From NCBI GenBank assembly GCA_020846935.1, contig JADLCY010000014.1:62001-126000 (forward strand): a stretch of 64,000 nt of DNA. The letters are read 5' to 3'. Source of the stretch: Gemmatimonadaceae bacterium (lineage in GTDB: Bacteria > Gemmatimonadota > Gemmatimonadetes > Gemmatimonadales > Gemmatimonadaceae). The notes beneath the pieces were generated by a model. It worked only from the letters and a program-made list of their open reading frames with translations. It searched no databases and had not been told where the DNA came from. Below are positions 26,683 through 35,844 of the stretch, piece after piece. Position 1 is the first letter of the stretch. The number at the start of each line of letters is the position of its first letter. The position numbers were made by a program, and so were the translations under genes.

Positions 26683-27179
26683 AGTACGTGGTGGACGTAA
26701 ACGGTACGCGAGTTGACCTCACCCTCGCCGAGGGCGGCGTAAGCGTGGGCGAGACGTTCGTGCAGGCCCACCTTATGGACGTGGAAGGCACACCAGTCCA
26801 ACTCGTGCAGCTGGCTGGCGAAGTGCATCGGGTCGTCGTACGGCGGGGCGAAGCGCGTGGCGCCTACACCCTCTGGATCGACGGCCATCGCTACCAGGTC
26901 GACGCCCTCGACGAGCGCACGCGCACCATTCGAGACCTCACAGCCGATACGACGGCCTCTGGAGGGCCGCGACCGCTCGTGGCTCCCATGCCGGGGCTCA
27001 TCGTGCGCGTGCTCGTGCAAGCGGGAGACGTCGTCACCGCGGGCCAGGCCGTCGCCGTCATGGAGGCCATGAAGATGGAGAACGAGCTGCGCTCGGCGAG
27101 CGGCGGTACCGTCAGGACGATCCTGGTCCAACCGGGGGTAGCTGTCGAGAAGGGTGCCCACCTAATAGAGTTCGCGTAG
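26679..27179 (+). CDS. Biotin carboxyl carrier protein of acyl-CoA carboxylase
   Basis: The 166-residue protein ends with a biotinyl domain: PMPGLIVRVLVQAGD, then VMEAMKMENEL with the biotinylated Lys at residue 132, and GVAVEKGAHLIEF. The N-terminal ~90 residues form a small beta domain (YVVDVNGTRVDLTL, YTLWIDGHRYQVDAL) comparable to the BT region that links carrier to carboxyltransferase in propionyl-CoA carboxylase. It completes the set with 22366 and 23944. The start ATG overlaps the methyltransferase stop. Confidence 0.9.
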   Translation: MKYVVDVNGTRVDLTLAEGGVSVGETFVQAHLMDVEGTPVQLVQLAGEVHRVVVRRGEARGAYTLWIDGHRYQVDALDERTRTIRDLTADTTASGGPRPLVAPMPGLIVRVLVQAGDVVTAGQAVAVMEAMKMENELRSASGGTVRTILVQPGVAVEKGAHLIEFA

Positions 27180-27336
27180 GTCAGGGTTCGCGCTTCACCC
27201 CCGCGCCGGACGCCTGATCCCTTTCGGTCCGCTCCCGCCGAACAGCACTCGTTCGGGCGGTGCGGGCTGCCACTGCCCCCCGGGCGGCGAACTGCCTGCC
27301 TGTGAGGGTCATCTCCCATCTCTCCAGGAGAGGCGT

Positions 27337-30300
27337 ATGCGAAGGATGTCTCGTTGGAGCAGGACGCTCCTCGGCGCGCTGGTTGGCGTCGCGGCGCTGG
27401 CGGGGAACGCCTCGGCACAAGCCGAAACCGGCACCGTGACCGGTACGATCACGGACAGCGAATCGCGGCTCCCGATGGAGGGGGCCCGAGTGGTCGTTGC
27501 AGGAACGACCCTCGAGACCCAGACCAACGGGCGCGGTGAATACCGCCTCGTGGGCGTTCGACCCGGCGTCGTGCAGATCGGGGTCATGCGCATCGGGTAC
27601 CGAGCCGGGTCCGACACCGTGCGTGTCGCCGCGAACGGCACGGCCACGTTGAACTTCTCACTGACCCGGACGGTGACGACGCTGCAGGAACTCGTCGTGA
27701 CCGGCACGGTCGGGAACCAGGAGCGACGTGCCCAGCCCGCGCAGGTGGCCTCGGTGTCCGCGACGGACATCAAGGAGACGGCCGTGGTCAACACGGTCAA
27801 CGACATGTTGCAGTCGCGCGTGCCGGGAATCGCCGTCAACACCGCGTCGGGGACGGCGGGGACCAACCGCACGATCCGCATCCGCGGCGCGTCGTCGATT
27901 TCGTTGTCCAACAACCCGATCATCTTCATCGACGGCGTGCGGTTCAACGAAGGCACGGTGAACCTGGGCCTCAACGGTCAGCTGACCGACCGCCTCAACG
28001 ACCTCAACCCGGACGACATCGAGAGCGTCGAGGTGGTGAAGGGCCCGGCAGCGGCCACGCTGTACGGCGCGGACGCATCCGCGGGCGTCATTCAGATCAT
28101 CACCAAGAAGGGCCGGGCGGGTCAGGCGTCCTTCCAGCAGACCGTGCGCGCGGAGTACGGGCGCTCCGATCTCGACTGGACCCCGCCGAGCAACTTCGGC
28201 GCATGCACGGCGGCATCGGTCGCCGCGAACAGCCCCAACCCGCTGTGCCGCGGCAAGACGGTTGGCCTCCTGGTGAGCGACAACCCGCTGACGCGTGAAG
28301 GGGGTATCCGCACCGGCTCCGACCAGCTCCTCGGCTGGACCGGCCGTGGCGGTGGCCAGAACTACGGCTACTTCCTATCGGCGAGCGCCGACCGGACCAT
28401 CGGCACGCTTCCGAGCAACGATTTCCGTCGCTACTCGTGGCGGTCGAATTTCAACTGGATCCCGAACGCCAAGGTCACGCTCGAGGCGGGCGTCAACTCG
28501 ATCTTCTCGAAGGCGGTACTCCCTGACAACGACAACAACATCTACGGCTATCTGGGCGGCGCCCTGCTGGGCTCTCCGCTCACCCGCCGAGACGACGGTG
28601 TCGCGTCGCAGGACGGCTGGTTCGGCTTCAACCGTGGCGTGGCGGCCATCGCGGCCATCCAGAACGAGCTCGATACGCGGCGCAACATCCTGAATCTGAG
28701 CGCCACGTACCTGCCAACGCCCTGGCTCAAGTCCCGCTTCACGGCGGGTGGCGATCTGCTGAACGATGAGGCCACGCGGTTCTTCCCCAAGAACACCGCT
28801 ACGAACTACTCGGGCGATCTCAACCTCGGCAACAATACACAGACCCGCATCGGCATTCAGCGCTACACGCTCGACTGGATCAACGACGCCAACCGGTCGT
28901 TCGGCAGCGAGAACCAGCTGCAGGCCACGTTGTCTGCCGGCTTCCAGGCCATTGCCACTCGCAGCGATAACATCGGTGCGGTGGGGCAGGGCTTCGTGAC
29001 GAACGCTGCGAACGTGATCACCAATGCGTCCACGACGTCCTCGTCGCAGTCCCGCACGGACGTGCGGCAGTACGGATGGCTCGGCCAGCTCGGCCTCAGC
29101 TACCGCGATCGCATCTTCCTCCAGGCCGGCGGTCGTCTCGACGACTTCTCGGCGTTTGGTCAGGCCACCGAACCCATCTTCCTGCCGAAGGTCGGGTTGT
29201 CGTGGGTGTTGTCGGAAGAAGGTTGGTTCCCGCAGTCGAGCCTGATCTCGTCGTTCAGGTTCCGTGCGGCGTACGGAACGACCGGACGCGCCCCCGGCGC
29301 CGGTGCGGCGCTCCAGACGCTGCAGGCCGCGCCGTATGCCAACCAGGTGGGATCGTCGATCACGACGGAAGCCGGCGCCGTGCCGCTCAACCCGGGCAAC
29401 ACCGATCTCAAGCCCGAACGCGGTGTGGAGTACGAAGTTGGATTCGACGCCTCGTTCCTCTCCGACCGCGCGCGTGTCGAGCTGACGTATTTCAACAAGA
29501 CCTCGCGCGACCTCATCCTGCAGCCACAGCTCCCGCCGTCGCTCGGGTTCCAGCAGAACCCGTTCAAGAACATCGGTGAGGTGCTCAACAGCGGCCTGGA
29601 AGTCGGCATCACGGCCGAGATGCTGCGCAAGCGCAACTTCCAGTGGGAGACGCGGCTCAATTTCAACACGCTGCATAACGAGCTCGTCGATCTCGGTGAA
29701 GTCGCGCCGTTCGGAACCCTTAACCGCTTCACCGAAGGGTTCCAGCTGGGCTCGTTCGTGTCCAAGCGCATCAAGAACATCAACACGACCACGAAGGTCG
29801 TGACGGTCGCCGACACGTTCGAGGTGGTCGGGAATGCGCTGCCCACGTTCGAAGCGGCGTGGAGCAACACCTTCACGCTGTTCCGGAACCTGCGGATCAG
29901 CACGCTCATCGACACCAAGCAGGACTTCTACATCTACAACCTCACGAACTACTTCCGTGAGACGCAGCTCGTCCGTTCGGACAACCGGCTCGACCCGACC
30001 AAGCTGTCGGAGCTGGAGCGGCTGCGCCGGTACGGAAACCCCACGCCGGGGCAGCCGGCCTTCGTGCAGCTCAACGGCGCCGGAACCACGGTCGACCAGG
30101 CGCGCGACGGGTTCCTGCAGCCGGGCGACTTCATCCGGTTCCGCGAGCTCGGCGCGACCTACAGCATTCCGACGCGCTACATGCCGCGGGTGCTCGGCAC
30201 CCGTGCGGCCTCGATCGGCCTCGCCATGCAGAACGTGGCCCTGTGGACCGACTACGAAGGCGCCGACCCGGAACTCGTCAGCAGTCCCACCGAGGCGTTC

Positions 30301-30375
30301 GGGGTGGGCCGAACCGATTTCCTCACGCTTCCGAACCCGAAGCGTGTGATCCTCCGCTTCAACGTCTCCTTCTAA
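27337..30375 (+). CDS. SusC/RagA-type TonB-linked outer-membrane receptor
   Basis: The 1012-residue protein has a signal peptide ending NASAQ, a carboxypeptidase-regulatory-like domain (GTVTGTITDSESRLPMEGA), the plug (VNDMLQSRVPGIAVNT, IRIRGASSISLSNNPIIFID, VVKGPAAATLYGADASAGVI) and a long 22-strand-type barrel ending in RFNVSF. In SusC/SusD transporters this barrel imports large ligands (glycans, peptides) using TonB energy, with the SusD lid on top. Start ATG 27337 has AGGAGAG seven bases upstream. The SusD gene follows after 12 bases. No hydrolase or sensor is adjacent to hint at the substrate. Confidence 0.93.
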   Translation: MRRMSRWSRTLLGALVGVAALAGNASAQAETGTVTGTITDSESRLPMEGARVVVAGTTLETQTNGRGEYRLVGVRPGVVQIGVMRIGYRAGSDTVRVAANGTATLNFSLTRTVTTLQELVVTGTVGNQERRAQPAQVASVSATDIKETAVVNTVNDMLQSRVPGIAVNTASGTAGTNRTIRIRGASSISLSNNPIIFIDGVRFNEGTVNLGLNGQLTDRLNDLNPDDIESVEVVKGPAAATLYGADASAGVIQIITKKGRAGQASFQQTVRAEYGRSDLDWTPPSNFGACTAASVAANSPNPLCRGKTVGLLVSDNPLTREGGIRTGSDQLLGWTGRGGGQNYGYFLSASADRTIGTLPSNDFRRYSWRSNFNWIPNAKVTLEAGVNSIFSKAVLPDNDNNIYGYLGGALLGSPLTRRDDGVASQDGWFGFNRGVAAIAAIQNELDTRRNILNLSATYLPTPWLKSRFTAGGDLLNDEATRFFPKNTATNYSGDLNLGNNTQTRIGIQRYTLDWINDANRSFGSENQLQATLSAGFQAIATRSDNIGAVGQGFVTNAANVITNASTTSSSQSRTDVRQYGWLGQLGLSYRDRIFLQAGGRLDDFSAFGQATEPIFLPKVGLSWVLSEEGWFPQSSLISSFRFRAAYGTTGRAPGAGAALQTLQAAPYANQVGSSITTEAGAVPLNPGNTDLKPERGVEYEVGFDASFLSDRARVELTYFNKTSRDLILQPQLPPSLGFQQNPFKNIGEVLNSGLEVGITAEMLRKRNFQWETRLNFNTLHNELVDLGEVAPFGTLNRFTEGFQLGSFVSKRIKNINTTTKVVTVADTFEVVGNALPTFEAAWSNTFTLFRNLRISTLIDTKQDFYIYNLTNYFRETQLVRSDNRLDPTKLSELERLRRYGNPTPGQPAFVQLNGAGTTVDQARDGFLQPGDFIRFRELGATYSIPTRYMPRVLGTRAASIGLAMQNVALWTDYEGADPELVSSPTEAFGVGRTDFLTLPNPKRVILRFNVSF

Positions 30376-30387
30376 CGCGAGGCCTAC

Positions 30388-31635
30388 ATGACGACAACAA
30401 CTCGCGCCTTCGGGCGCCTGCTGGGTGCCGCCGCGGTCCTTGCGAGCGTGGGCTGCACCGAGTTCCTCACCGTGGAGAATCCGAACGTCGTCGACGTGTC
30501 GGCGATCGACCCGGTCAAGGACGCCGCCACGCTCGCGCTGTCGGCGCAACAGAACTACGCCGTGGCCATGGGATGGTCGGTGATGTACTCCTCGTGGTTC
30601 AACGGCGAGAGCATCGTGGCCGAGACCTTCCCGACGCGGAACGAGTTCGGACGACGCGACACCAACGAGTCGAACGGATCGCTCTCGGGTGATGTCTGGG
30701 TGCCGATCTCCCTGGCTGCTGCCTCGGCCAAGATCGTGCTTAACCTGAACCTTCCGAACCCGACCACGAACATCAACTACGCGCGGGCCGCGACCTGGCG
30801 TGGGTATTCGTTCGTGACGATGGCGCAGGACTTCTGTAGCGGTGTCGTGGACGGCGGTCCCGAACTGACCACGGCCGCGATGCTCGACTCGGCGGTGGCC
30901 AATTTCACCAACGCCATCACCATCGGCTCCGCGAACGCCACGGCAGACGGTGTTCAGTTGGCCAACATTGCTCGCGTTGGTCGCGCTCGCGCGCACCTGC
31001 AGGCGGGACGCGGCGCTCAGGCGGCGGCCGACGCCGCGGCGGTTCCGTCCGGGTTCTCGTACTCGTTCCCCATGATCGACAACCTCGCGCAGCGCACGCG
31101 GCTCGGGAATCGGTTCTGGCAGTTCACATCCGACCGCGGCTCGATCGGGGTCTCGGAGATCTTCCGCGTACGTCCCGACAACCGCGTGCCGTACAAGACG
31201 CCCGCCGAGCACTCCCTGGCGCCGCAGGACGCCTCGACCGGCGCGTTCTTCATCCAGAACAAGTATCCCGCGTTCAACACGCCCGTGCGGGTCGCGTCCA
31301 AGCTCGAGGCGGAGTACATCGCCGCCGAAGTTGCCGGACCGGCCGCGCAGCAGACGCTGATTGCCGCACGGCGCTCGGTGGCCGGCGTTGGCCCGTACAC
31401 CGGACCGACCGACGCAGCGAGTGTGCTCAAGGAGTTCCTGTGGCAGAAGTCGCTTGACTTCTACCTCGAGGGACAGCGCCAGGGCGATTGGCGTCGCCAC
31501 CCGACGGCCATGACGGGGATTCCGGTGCCCGGGCAGGCCTACTTCAAGCCCGGTTTCCCGGCGATCGCAAGCAAGACGTGTTATCCCCTTCCGATCACGG
31601 AACGCGACAACAACCCGAACCTGAGCGGCAAGTAG
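30388..31635 (+). CDS. SusD/RagB-like outer-membrane lipoprotein
   Basis: It is the substrate-binding partner of the SusC-like receptor upstream. The 415-residue protein has a lipoprotein signal with lipobox ASVGC (Cys23) and [10 protein letters not shown] after it, typical of SusD starts. The helical repeat region includes [20 protein letters not shown] and [20 protein letters not shown] (TPR-like). The C terminus [15 protein letters not shown] matches the usual SusD ending (PIP..E...NP). At 415 residues it is shorter than most Bacteroidota SusD (about 500). Two hairpins follow the stop. Confidence 0.9.
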   Translation: MTTTTRAFGRLLGAAAVLASVGCTEFLTVENPNVVDVSAIDPVKDAATLALSAQQNYAVAMGWSVMYSSWFNGESIVAETFPTRNEFGRRDTNESNGSLSGDVWVPISLAAASAKIVLNLNLPNPTTNINYARAATWRGYSFVTMAQDFCSGVVDGGPELTTAAMLDSAVANFTNAITIGSANATADGVQLANIARVGRARAHLQAGRGAQAAADAAAVPSGFSYSFPMIDNLAQRTRLGNRFWQFTSDRGSIGVSEIFRVRPDNRVPYKTPAEHSLAPQDASTGAFFIQNKYPAFNTPVRVASKLEAEYIAAEVAGPAAQQTLIAARRSVAGVGPYTGPTDAASVLKEFLWQKSLDFYLEGQRQGDWRRHPTAMTGIPVPGQAYFKPGFPAIASKTCYPLPITERDNNPNLSGK

Positions 31636-31645
31636 CGGCTTGGGC

Positions 31646-31679
31646 GGGAAACTTCCGGGCTCGACCCCGGAAGTTTCCC
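31646..31679 (+). terminator. Hairpin after susD
   Basis: A perfect 14-base-pair stem, GGGAAACTTCCGGG with CCCGGAAGTTTCCC, encloses a six-base loop starting 11 bases after the susD stop. No T tract follows (ACCGTC), but position and strength suit a terminator or 3' stabiliser. Confidence 0.65.
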
Positions 31680-31697
31680 ACCGTCTGGTTCCATCAA

Positions 31698-31729
31698 GCG
31701 CCGTCGGACCCCCTGGGGTCCGGCGGCGC
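31698..31729 (+). terminator. Second hairpin after susD
   Basis: GCGCCGTCGGACCCC pairs with GGGGTCCGGCGGCGC over 15 positions with a single G-U pair and a very tight loop. TTGTCG follows. Together with the hairpin at 31646 it forms a double terminator. Confidence 0.55.
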
Positions 31730-31827
31730 TTGTCGTCCAGGCCCGGGCGGGGCGTCGTGGGTACGTCCTCTGTCGCGGGAGGTGCGGGGTAAATGGCGGT
31801 GCCATCGGCATTTCGCTCACTCGTCCG

Positions 31828-31856
31828 TTGACATGTTCCCGGCGTCTACCTACGTT
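31828..31856 (+). promoter_or_regulatory. Promoter of rplM-rpsI
   Basis: TTGACA (31828-31833), a perfect -35 hexamer, and TACGTT (31851-31856) are 17 bases apart. Transcription would start about 75 bases before the rplM ATG. Confidence 0.7.
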
Positions 31857-31940
31857 GAAGGTCTGCCAAAACTGACCTCGGTCTTGTTGTCGGCTCCCGG
31901 CGCCAGACCAGAGTGTCGTGCTCGTCATTCGTTTCCGAAC

Positions 31941-32387
31941 ATGAAGACTTTCAGCGCGACCCCCGCGGACATCGAGCGCAAGTGGTTCATTGTCGATGCC
32001 GACGGGATGGTGCTTGGGCGCCTCGCGTCCGAAATCGCAAAGATTCTCCGCGGCAAGCACAAGCCGATCTACACCCCGCACATGGACACGGGTGACAACG
32101 TCATTGTCATCAATGCGTCCAAGGTCCGGGTGACGGGCAAGAAGAGCGATCAGAAGACCTACTTCTCGCACACGGGCTACATGGGTCACGAGCGCAAGAC
32201 GCCCTACGCATCGGTTGCGGCCAAGCACCCGGAGCGCGTGATCGAGAAGGCCGTGCACGGCATGCTGCCCAAGTCGGCCCTCGCCCGACAGGTGTTGCGT
32301 CTCAAGCTGCGCGTGTACGCCAATGGCGAGCACCCGCACGCCGCCCAGAAGCCAACCGTCCTGACCTTTTCCAAGCAGAGCACCTGA
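31941..32387 (+). CDS. rplM: 50S ribosomal protein L13
   Basis: The 148-residue protein matches L13 throughout: [65 protein letters not shown] and the C-terminal [16 protein letters not shown]. The frame is open far upstream, but homology and the first conserved Met place the start at 31941. No purine-rich ribosome binding site precedes it (TCATTCGTTTCCGAAC), so initiation may depend on S1. rpsI follows two bases after the stop codon. Confidence 0.97.
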   Translation: MKTFSATPADIERKWFIVDADGMVLGRLASEIAKILRGKHKPIYTPHMDTGDNVIVINASKVRVTGKKSDQKTYFSHTGYMGHERKTPYASVAAKHPERVIEKAVHGMLPKSALARQVLRLKLRVYANGEHPHAAQKPTVLTFSKQST

Positions 32388-32389
32388 GC

Positions 32390-32782
32390 ATGGCTGAATC
32401 GCAGATCCGCGCCGTGGGCCGCCGCAAGGAGGCTGTCTGCCGCGTTTACCTCAAGCCCGGCTCGGGCAAGTGGGACGTGAATGGTCGCACCCTGGGCGAC
32501 TACTTCCCGCGCCCGACGCTCGTCTCGGCGATTCAGCAGGCGTTCACCGCGACGGACTCGCTCGGGCGCTTCGACGTACGCGCCAAGGTCGAAGGCGGGG
32601 GACTCACCGGTCAGGCCGGGGCGCTGCGCCTCGCCGTGGCGCGGGCGCTCGTGTCCGTCGACGAAACGCACCGTCGCAAGCTGCGCGACCTCGGGCTCCT
32701 CACGCGTGACGCGCGCGCCGTGGAGCGCAAGAAGCCGGGCCGCCCGGGCGCCCGCAAGCGTTTCCAGTTCTCCAAGCGTTAG
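32390..32782 (+). CDS. rpsI: 30S ribosomal protein S9
   Basis: At 130 residues it has the standard S9 features: RAVGRRKEAVCRVYLKPGSG at the N terminus, NGRTLGDYFPR, GGGLTGQAGALRLAVARAL in the middle, and the basic C-terminal tail RKKPGRPGARKRFQFSKR that contacts P-site tRNA. It is co-transcribed with rplM, the universal bacterial arrangement. The TAG stop is part of a CGTTAGGC octamer. Confidence 0.97.
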   Translation: MAESQIRAVGRRKEAVCRVYLKPGSGKWDVNGRTLGDYFPRPTLVSAIQQAFTATDSLGRFDVRAKVEGGGLTGQAGALRLAVARALVSVDETHRRKLRDLGLLTRDARAVERKKPGRPGARKRFQFSKR

Positions 32783-32792
32783 GCTGTCGCGA

Positions 32793-32830
32793 GAGCGGAG
32801 GCGTCGGTCTCGCGCCGGCACCCTCCGCTC
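32793..32830 (+). other. Hairpin in the rpsI-rpsB spacer
   Basis: GAGCGGAGG (32793-32801) can pair with CCTCCGCTC (32822-32830) across a 20-base loop. It could be the end of the rplM-rpsI transcript or part of an rpsB leader. There is no T run. The spacer to the rpsB start (187 bases) has no gene. Confidence 0.35.
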
Positions 32831-32969
32831 CCGTCGTGTGGTTCCACGCTCGTTTCGTTCCAGGTTCGTCCGTTCTCATTCCTCACGTGTCCCGAGTCGC
32901 CTCGGGTGCCGGCTCCGCCGGTCGATGGCGACGACGACGGACACGGTGGCCCAACCCGACAGGAGTTCC

Positions 32970-33872
32970 ATGTCCGCACCGTCCCTCGAGCAGTTGCTGG
33001 AAGCCGGCGTCCACTTCGGGCACCAGACCCGTCGTTGGAACCCGAAGATGCGCCGCTTCATCTTCGCCGAGCGCAATGGCATCCACATCATCGATCTGCA
33101 GAAGACCCTCAAGCAGATCGAAGCGGCGCAGGAGTTCGTGCGCCAGACCGTCCTCCGCGGCGAGAACGTGCTCTTTGTCTGCACCAAGCGGCAGGTCTCG
33201 GCCATCGTGAAGGCCGAAGCCGATCGGTGCGGCGCCCTCCACGTCACCGAACGCTGGCTCGGCGGGCTGCTCACCAACTTCGGCACGATCAAGAAGCAGA
33301 CGCGCCGGCTCAAGGAGCTCGAGGCGGGCTCCGAGGCCGGTGGTGAGTTCGAGAACTACACCAAGAAGGAACAGCTTCTCCTTACCAGGCAGCGCGACAA
33401 GCTCCTCAAGAACCTGGCCGGCATCAAGAACATGACGCGCCTCCCGGGGCTCATGTTCGTGATCGACGCCAAGAAGGAGCGCATTGCGGTGTCTGAGGCC
33501 AACAAGCTCGGGATCCCGATCGTCGCGATCTGCGACACGAACTCGGACCCCGACCTCATCACGGTCCCGATCGCTGGGAACGACGACGCGATCCGCTCCG
33601 TCGAGCTGATCACGAAGTTCATCGGCGACGTCATCGCCGAAGCGCGCCGCGAGGCGCCGGTTCGAGCGGTCGAAGAAGAGGCGGAGGAGAGCACGTATTC
33701 GTCGGATCGTGGCCTCGAGCCTACCGGTGACGACGAGCGTCGTCGCCGTCGCCGTCCGCGGCGCCGTCGGGCCAAGCCCGAGGCCATCGCCGCGCGGCTC
33801 AAGACCCCCGGCGTCGAAGGTGCCGAAGGTGGCGATGCCGACGGCGGCGAAGCGACGCCGGAGGCCGAGTAG
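32970..33872 (+). CDS. rpsB: 30S ribosomal protein S2 with a C-terminal extension
   Basis: The first ~230 of 300 residues are ordinary S2: LEQLLEAGVHFGHQTRRWNP, FIFAERNGIHIIDLQKT, RWLGGLLTNFGTIKKQ and PGLMFVIDAKKERIAVSEAN. The remaining ~65 residues are a low-complexity tail with a block of nine or more arginines (DDERRRRRRPRRRRAK) followed by an acidic Gly/Glu/Asp end. AGGAG sits five bases before ATG 32970. Open frame further upstream is not homologous. tsf follows, as in most bacteria, with a hairpin between. Confidence 0.96.
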   Translation: MSAPSLEQLLEAGVHFGHQTRRWNPKMRRFIFAERNGIHIIDLQKTLKQIEAAQEFVRQTVLRGENVLFVCTKRQVSAIVKAEADRCGALHVTERWLGGLLTNFGTIKKQTRRLKELEAGSEAGGEFENYTKKEQLLLTRQRDKLLKNLAGIKNMTRLPGLMFVIDAKKERIAVSEANKLGIPIVAICDTNSDPDLITVPIAGNDDAIRSVELITKFIGDVIAEARREAPVRAVEEEAEESTYSSDRGLEPTGDDERRRRRRPRRRRAKPEAIAARLKTPGVEGAEGGDADGGEATPEAE

Positions 33873-33956
33873 ACGCGTTCGGGGGGTGCTGGCGGCGCCC
33901 CTGGTACTTCCGGAGAGCGACTGTGACAGGAGCTCCCGATTCACCAAGCCAATCCG

Positions 33957-33986
33957 AACGCCGCCGGCCGATTTGCCGGCGGCGTT
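33957..33986 (+). terminator. Hairpin between rpsB and tsf
   Basis: A perfect 12-base-pair stem (AACGCCGCCGGC with GCCGGCGGCGTT) with loop CGATTT, ending in a TTT. It lies 25 bases before the tsf start and probably reduces read-through or stabilises the rpsB message. Confidence 0.65.
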
Positions 33987-34011
33987 TCCACAACACGCAA
34001 GGATCCTGACG

Positions 34012-34902
34012 ATGGCGATCACCGCAAAGGACGTAGCAGACCTCCGGGCCCGCACGGGCGCTGGCATGATGGATTGCAAGAAGGCACTCGAGGAGGCCGC
34101 GGGAGATATCACCAAGGCGATCGAGATCCTTCGCATGAAGGGCATCACCAAGGCCGAGAAGCGCGCTGGGCGTTCGGCGACCGAAGGCCGCATCGTGGTC
34201 AAGCTCGCGGACCACGGGCAGACCGCCTCGATCATCGAAGTCAATTCGGAAACCGACTTCGTCGCGAGAAATGACGAGTTCGGGACGATCGCGCACGCCC
34301 TGGCCGAGCACGTCTTTGCCGACAGTGCGCTCGACTCCGCCGTCCACAACGCCGCGGAGGGCACCGTCCTTGGGCAGGCGTGGCATCAGGACCAGTCCAG
34401 GACCGTGGCCGACGTCGTGAAGGAAGCGTCCGCGAAGACCGGCGAAAACGTCGTGTTCCGCCGCTATGCGCGGTTTGCCACCGATGGCGTCATCGGGCAC
34501 TACGTGCATTTCAACGGCAAGGTCGCGGCGGTGGTCGACGTGACGGGCGCCAACAACGCCGCGGCCCGCGAGCTGGCCAAGTCCGTCGCTGAACACGTCG
34601 CCGCCGGTGTACCACGCGTGCCCTATGGCGTCACGCGCGATGACGTGCCCAAGGCGTTCGTCGAAAAGGAGCGTGAGATCTTTACGGCCCAGGCGAAGGA
34701 GTCGGGCAAGCCGGACAACATCGTTGCTCGCATGGTGGACGGACAGGTCAACAAGCTCTACGCCGAAGCGGCACTGCTCGAACAGCCCTGGGTGCGCGAT
34801 CCGAACATGTCGATCAAGCAGCTGGTGGAGCAGAAGGCCAGGGAAGGCGGTTCGCCGCTCGCCATCCGTCGCTTCGTGCGCTATCAGATGGGAGAGGAGT
34901 AG
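34012..34902 (+). CDS. tsf: Translation elongation factor Ts
   Basis: It recycles EF-Tu-GDP. The 296-residue protein shows the N-terminal UBA-like signature ITAKDVADLRARTGAGMMDC, KKALEEAAGDITKAIEILR, then TDFVARNDEF (the EF-Tu contact TDFV) and the dimerisation/core domain EHVAAGVPRVPYGVTRDDVP. Start ATG 34012 has AAGGA seven bases upstream. The frame is open upstream into rpsB but without homology. The C-terminal VRYQMGEE is normal. Confidence 0.97.
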   Translation: MAITAKDVADLRARTGAGMMDCKKALEEAAGDITKAIEILRMKGITKAEKRAGRSATEGRIVVKLADHGQTASIIEVNSETDFVARNDEFGTIAHALAEHVFADSALDSAVHNAAEGTVLGQAWHQDQSRTVADVVKEASAKTGENVVFRRYARFATDGVIGHYVHFNGKVAAVVDVTGANNAAARELAKSVAEHVAAGVPRVPYGVTRDDVPKAFVEKEREIFTAQAKESGKPDNIVARMVDGQVNKLYAEAALLEQPWVRDPNMSIKQLVEQKAREGGSPLAIRRFVRYQMGEE

Positions 34903-34905
34903 TGC

Positions 34906-34955
34906 GGATGGATGGACGGGTGGGAGGATGAACGGCGCTGACGGATGGACGGATG
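34906..34955 (+). repeat. GGATGGACGG-type repeat, left arm, after tsf
   Basis: GGATGGATGGACGGG at 34906 and ACGGATGGACGGATG at 34941 lie in direct order. Inverted relatives occur at 35101-35132 just before pyrH, so the two arms flank the 231-base spacer as a loose inverted repeat. Confidence 0.6.
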
Positions 34956-35100
34956 CCGGACGCGCGCGGATCAACGGGTGGACCCATGTCACGGTGGGAC
35001 GCGTTGATTCGTCGCGGCCTTCCGCGTCCACCTCACGAAGCCCGGGGAACATCCTTGCGCGCAGACAGTCGACCGGGTTAGGCTCGCCGAGCGACTGCCC

Positions 35101-35132
35101 ATTCATCCAACCGCCACCCGTTCACCCGTCCC
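35101..35132 (+). repeat. CCGTCC-type repeat, right arm, before pyrH
   Basis: ATTCATCC, CCACCCGTTCACCCGTCC form the pyrimidine-rich partner of the repeats at 34906-34955. It ends directly at the pyrH start codon, which has no purine-rich ribosome binding site as a result. Confidence 0.5.
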
Positions 35133-35133
35133 C

Positions 35134-35844
35134 ATGTCGCTCCCGTATCCGCGCATCCTGCTCAAACTCTCCGGTGAGGCCCTCGCCGGGGACAAGGGCT
35201 TTGGATACGATTTCGAGCGGGTCAACCAGTTTGCCGAGGAGATCAAGGCGGTCCACGAACTCGGTGTGGGGATCGGGCTGGTGATCGGCGGTGGCAACAT
35301 GGTGCGCGGCACGCAACTCGCCGCACTCGGCATGGACCGTGTGGCGGCAGACTACATGGGCATGCTTGGCACCGTGATCAACGCGCTCGCCCTGCAGGAC
35401 ACGCTCGAAAAGAAGCACCTCGACACGCGGGTCATGACGGCGATCCGCATGGAGGAACTCGCCGAGCCGTACATCCGCCGGCGCGCGCTTCGCCACTTTG
35501 AGAAAGGCCGGATCGTCGTGTTCGCCGCCGGCACCGGCAACCCGTATTTCTCCACCGATACGGCTGCGGCGCTGCGAGCGATCCAGATCAAGGCCGACGT
35601 CATCATCAAGGCCACGTCGGTGGACGGCGTCTACAGTGCAGATCCCAAGAAGAACCCCAGCGCCACGCGTTACGAGCAGATCTCCTACCGCGACGTCATG
35701 CTCGAGGAGCTCGGGGTGATGGACCAGACGGCAGTCACGCTCTGCAAGGAGAACAAGCTGCCGCTGATTGTCCTCAACATTCACGAGAAAGGCGCAGTTG
35801 CGCGCGCGGTGCGCGGCGAGCGCGTGGGAACGATCGTGCAATGA
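35134..35844 (+). CDS. pyrH: UMP kinase
   Basis: It forms UDP from UMP with ATP. It belongs to the amino-acid kinase fold and is 236 residues. The conserved parts are [68 protein letters not shown] and [17 protein letters not shown]. The start ATG 35134 fits the family but has CCGTCCCC ahead of it instead of a Shine-Dalgarno. The stop shares ATGA with frr. Confidence 0.97.
   Translation: MSLPYPRILLKLSGEALAGDKGFGYDFERVNQFAEEIKAVHELGVGIGLVIGGGNMVRGTQLAALGMDRVAADYMGMLGTVINALALQDTLEKKHLDTRVMTAIRMEELAEPYIRRRALRHFEKGRIVVFAAGTGNPYFSTDTAAALRAIQIKADVIIKATSVDGVYSADPKKNPSATRYEQISYRDVMLEELGVMDQTAVTLCKENKLPLIVLNIHEKGAVARAVRGERVGTIVQ

Larger units (their letters stand above)
31636..31940 (+). other. Intergenic region between susD and rplM
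   Basis: This 305-base stretch has no credible gene. It holds two strong hairpins right after susD (31646-31679 and 31698-31729), a G+C-rich middle without clear structure, and a sigma-70-like promoter (31828-31856) followed by a roughly 80-base rplM leader that is unusually T-rich and lacks a Shine-Dalgarno. Confidence 0.6.

Noticed and set aside
27231-27267. Terminator after the biotin carrier gene
   Set aside because: An imperfect CCGCCGAAC/GTTCGGGCGG pairing exists, but mismatches and lack of a T run make it unconvincing.
28375-31500. Open frame of more than 1000 codons on the minus strand
   Set aside because: It lies antisense to susC and susD, has the Arg/Gly/Glu composition produced by reading the complement of G+C-rich codons, and shows no signal peptide or motif.
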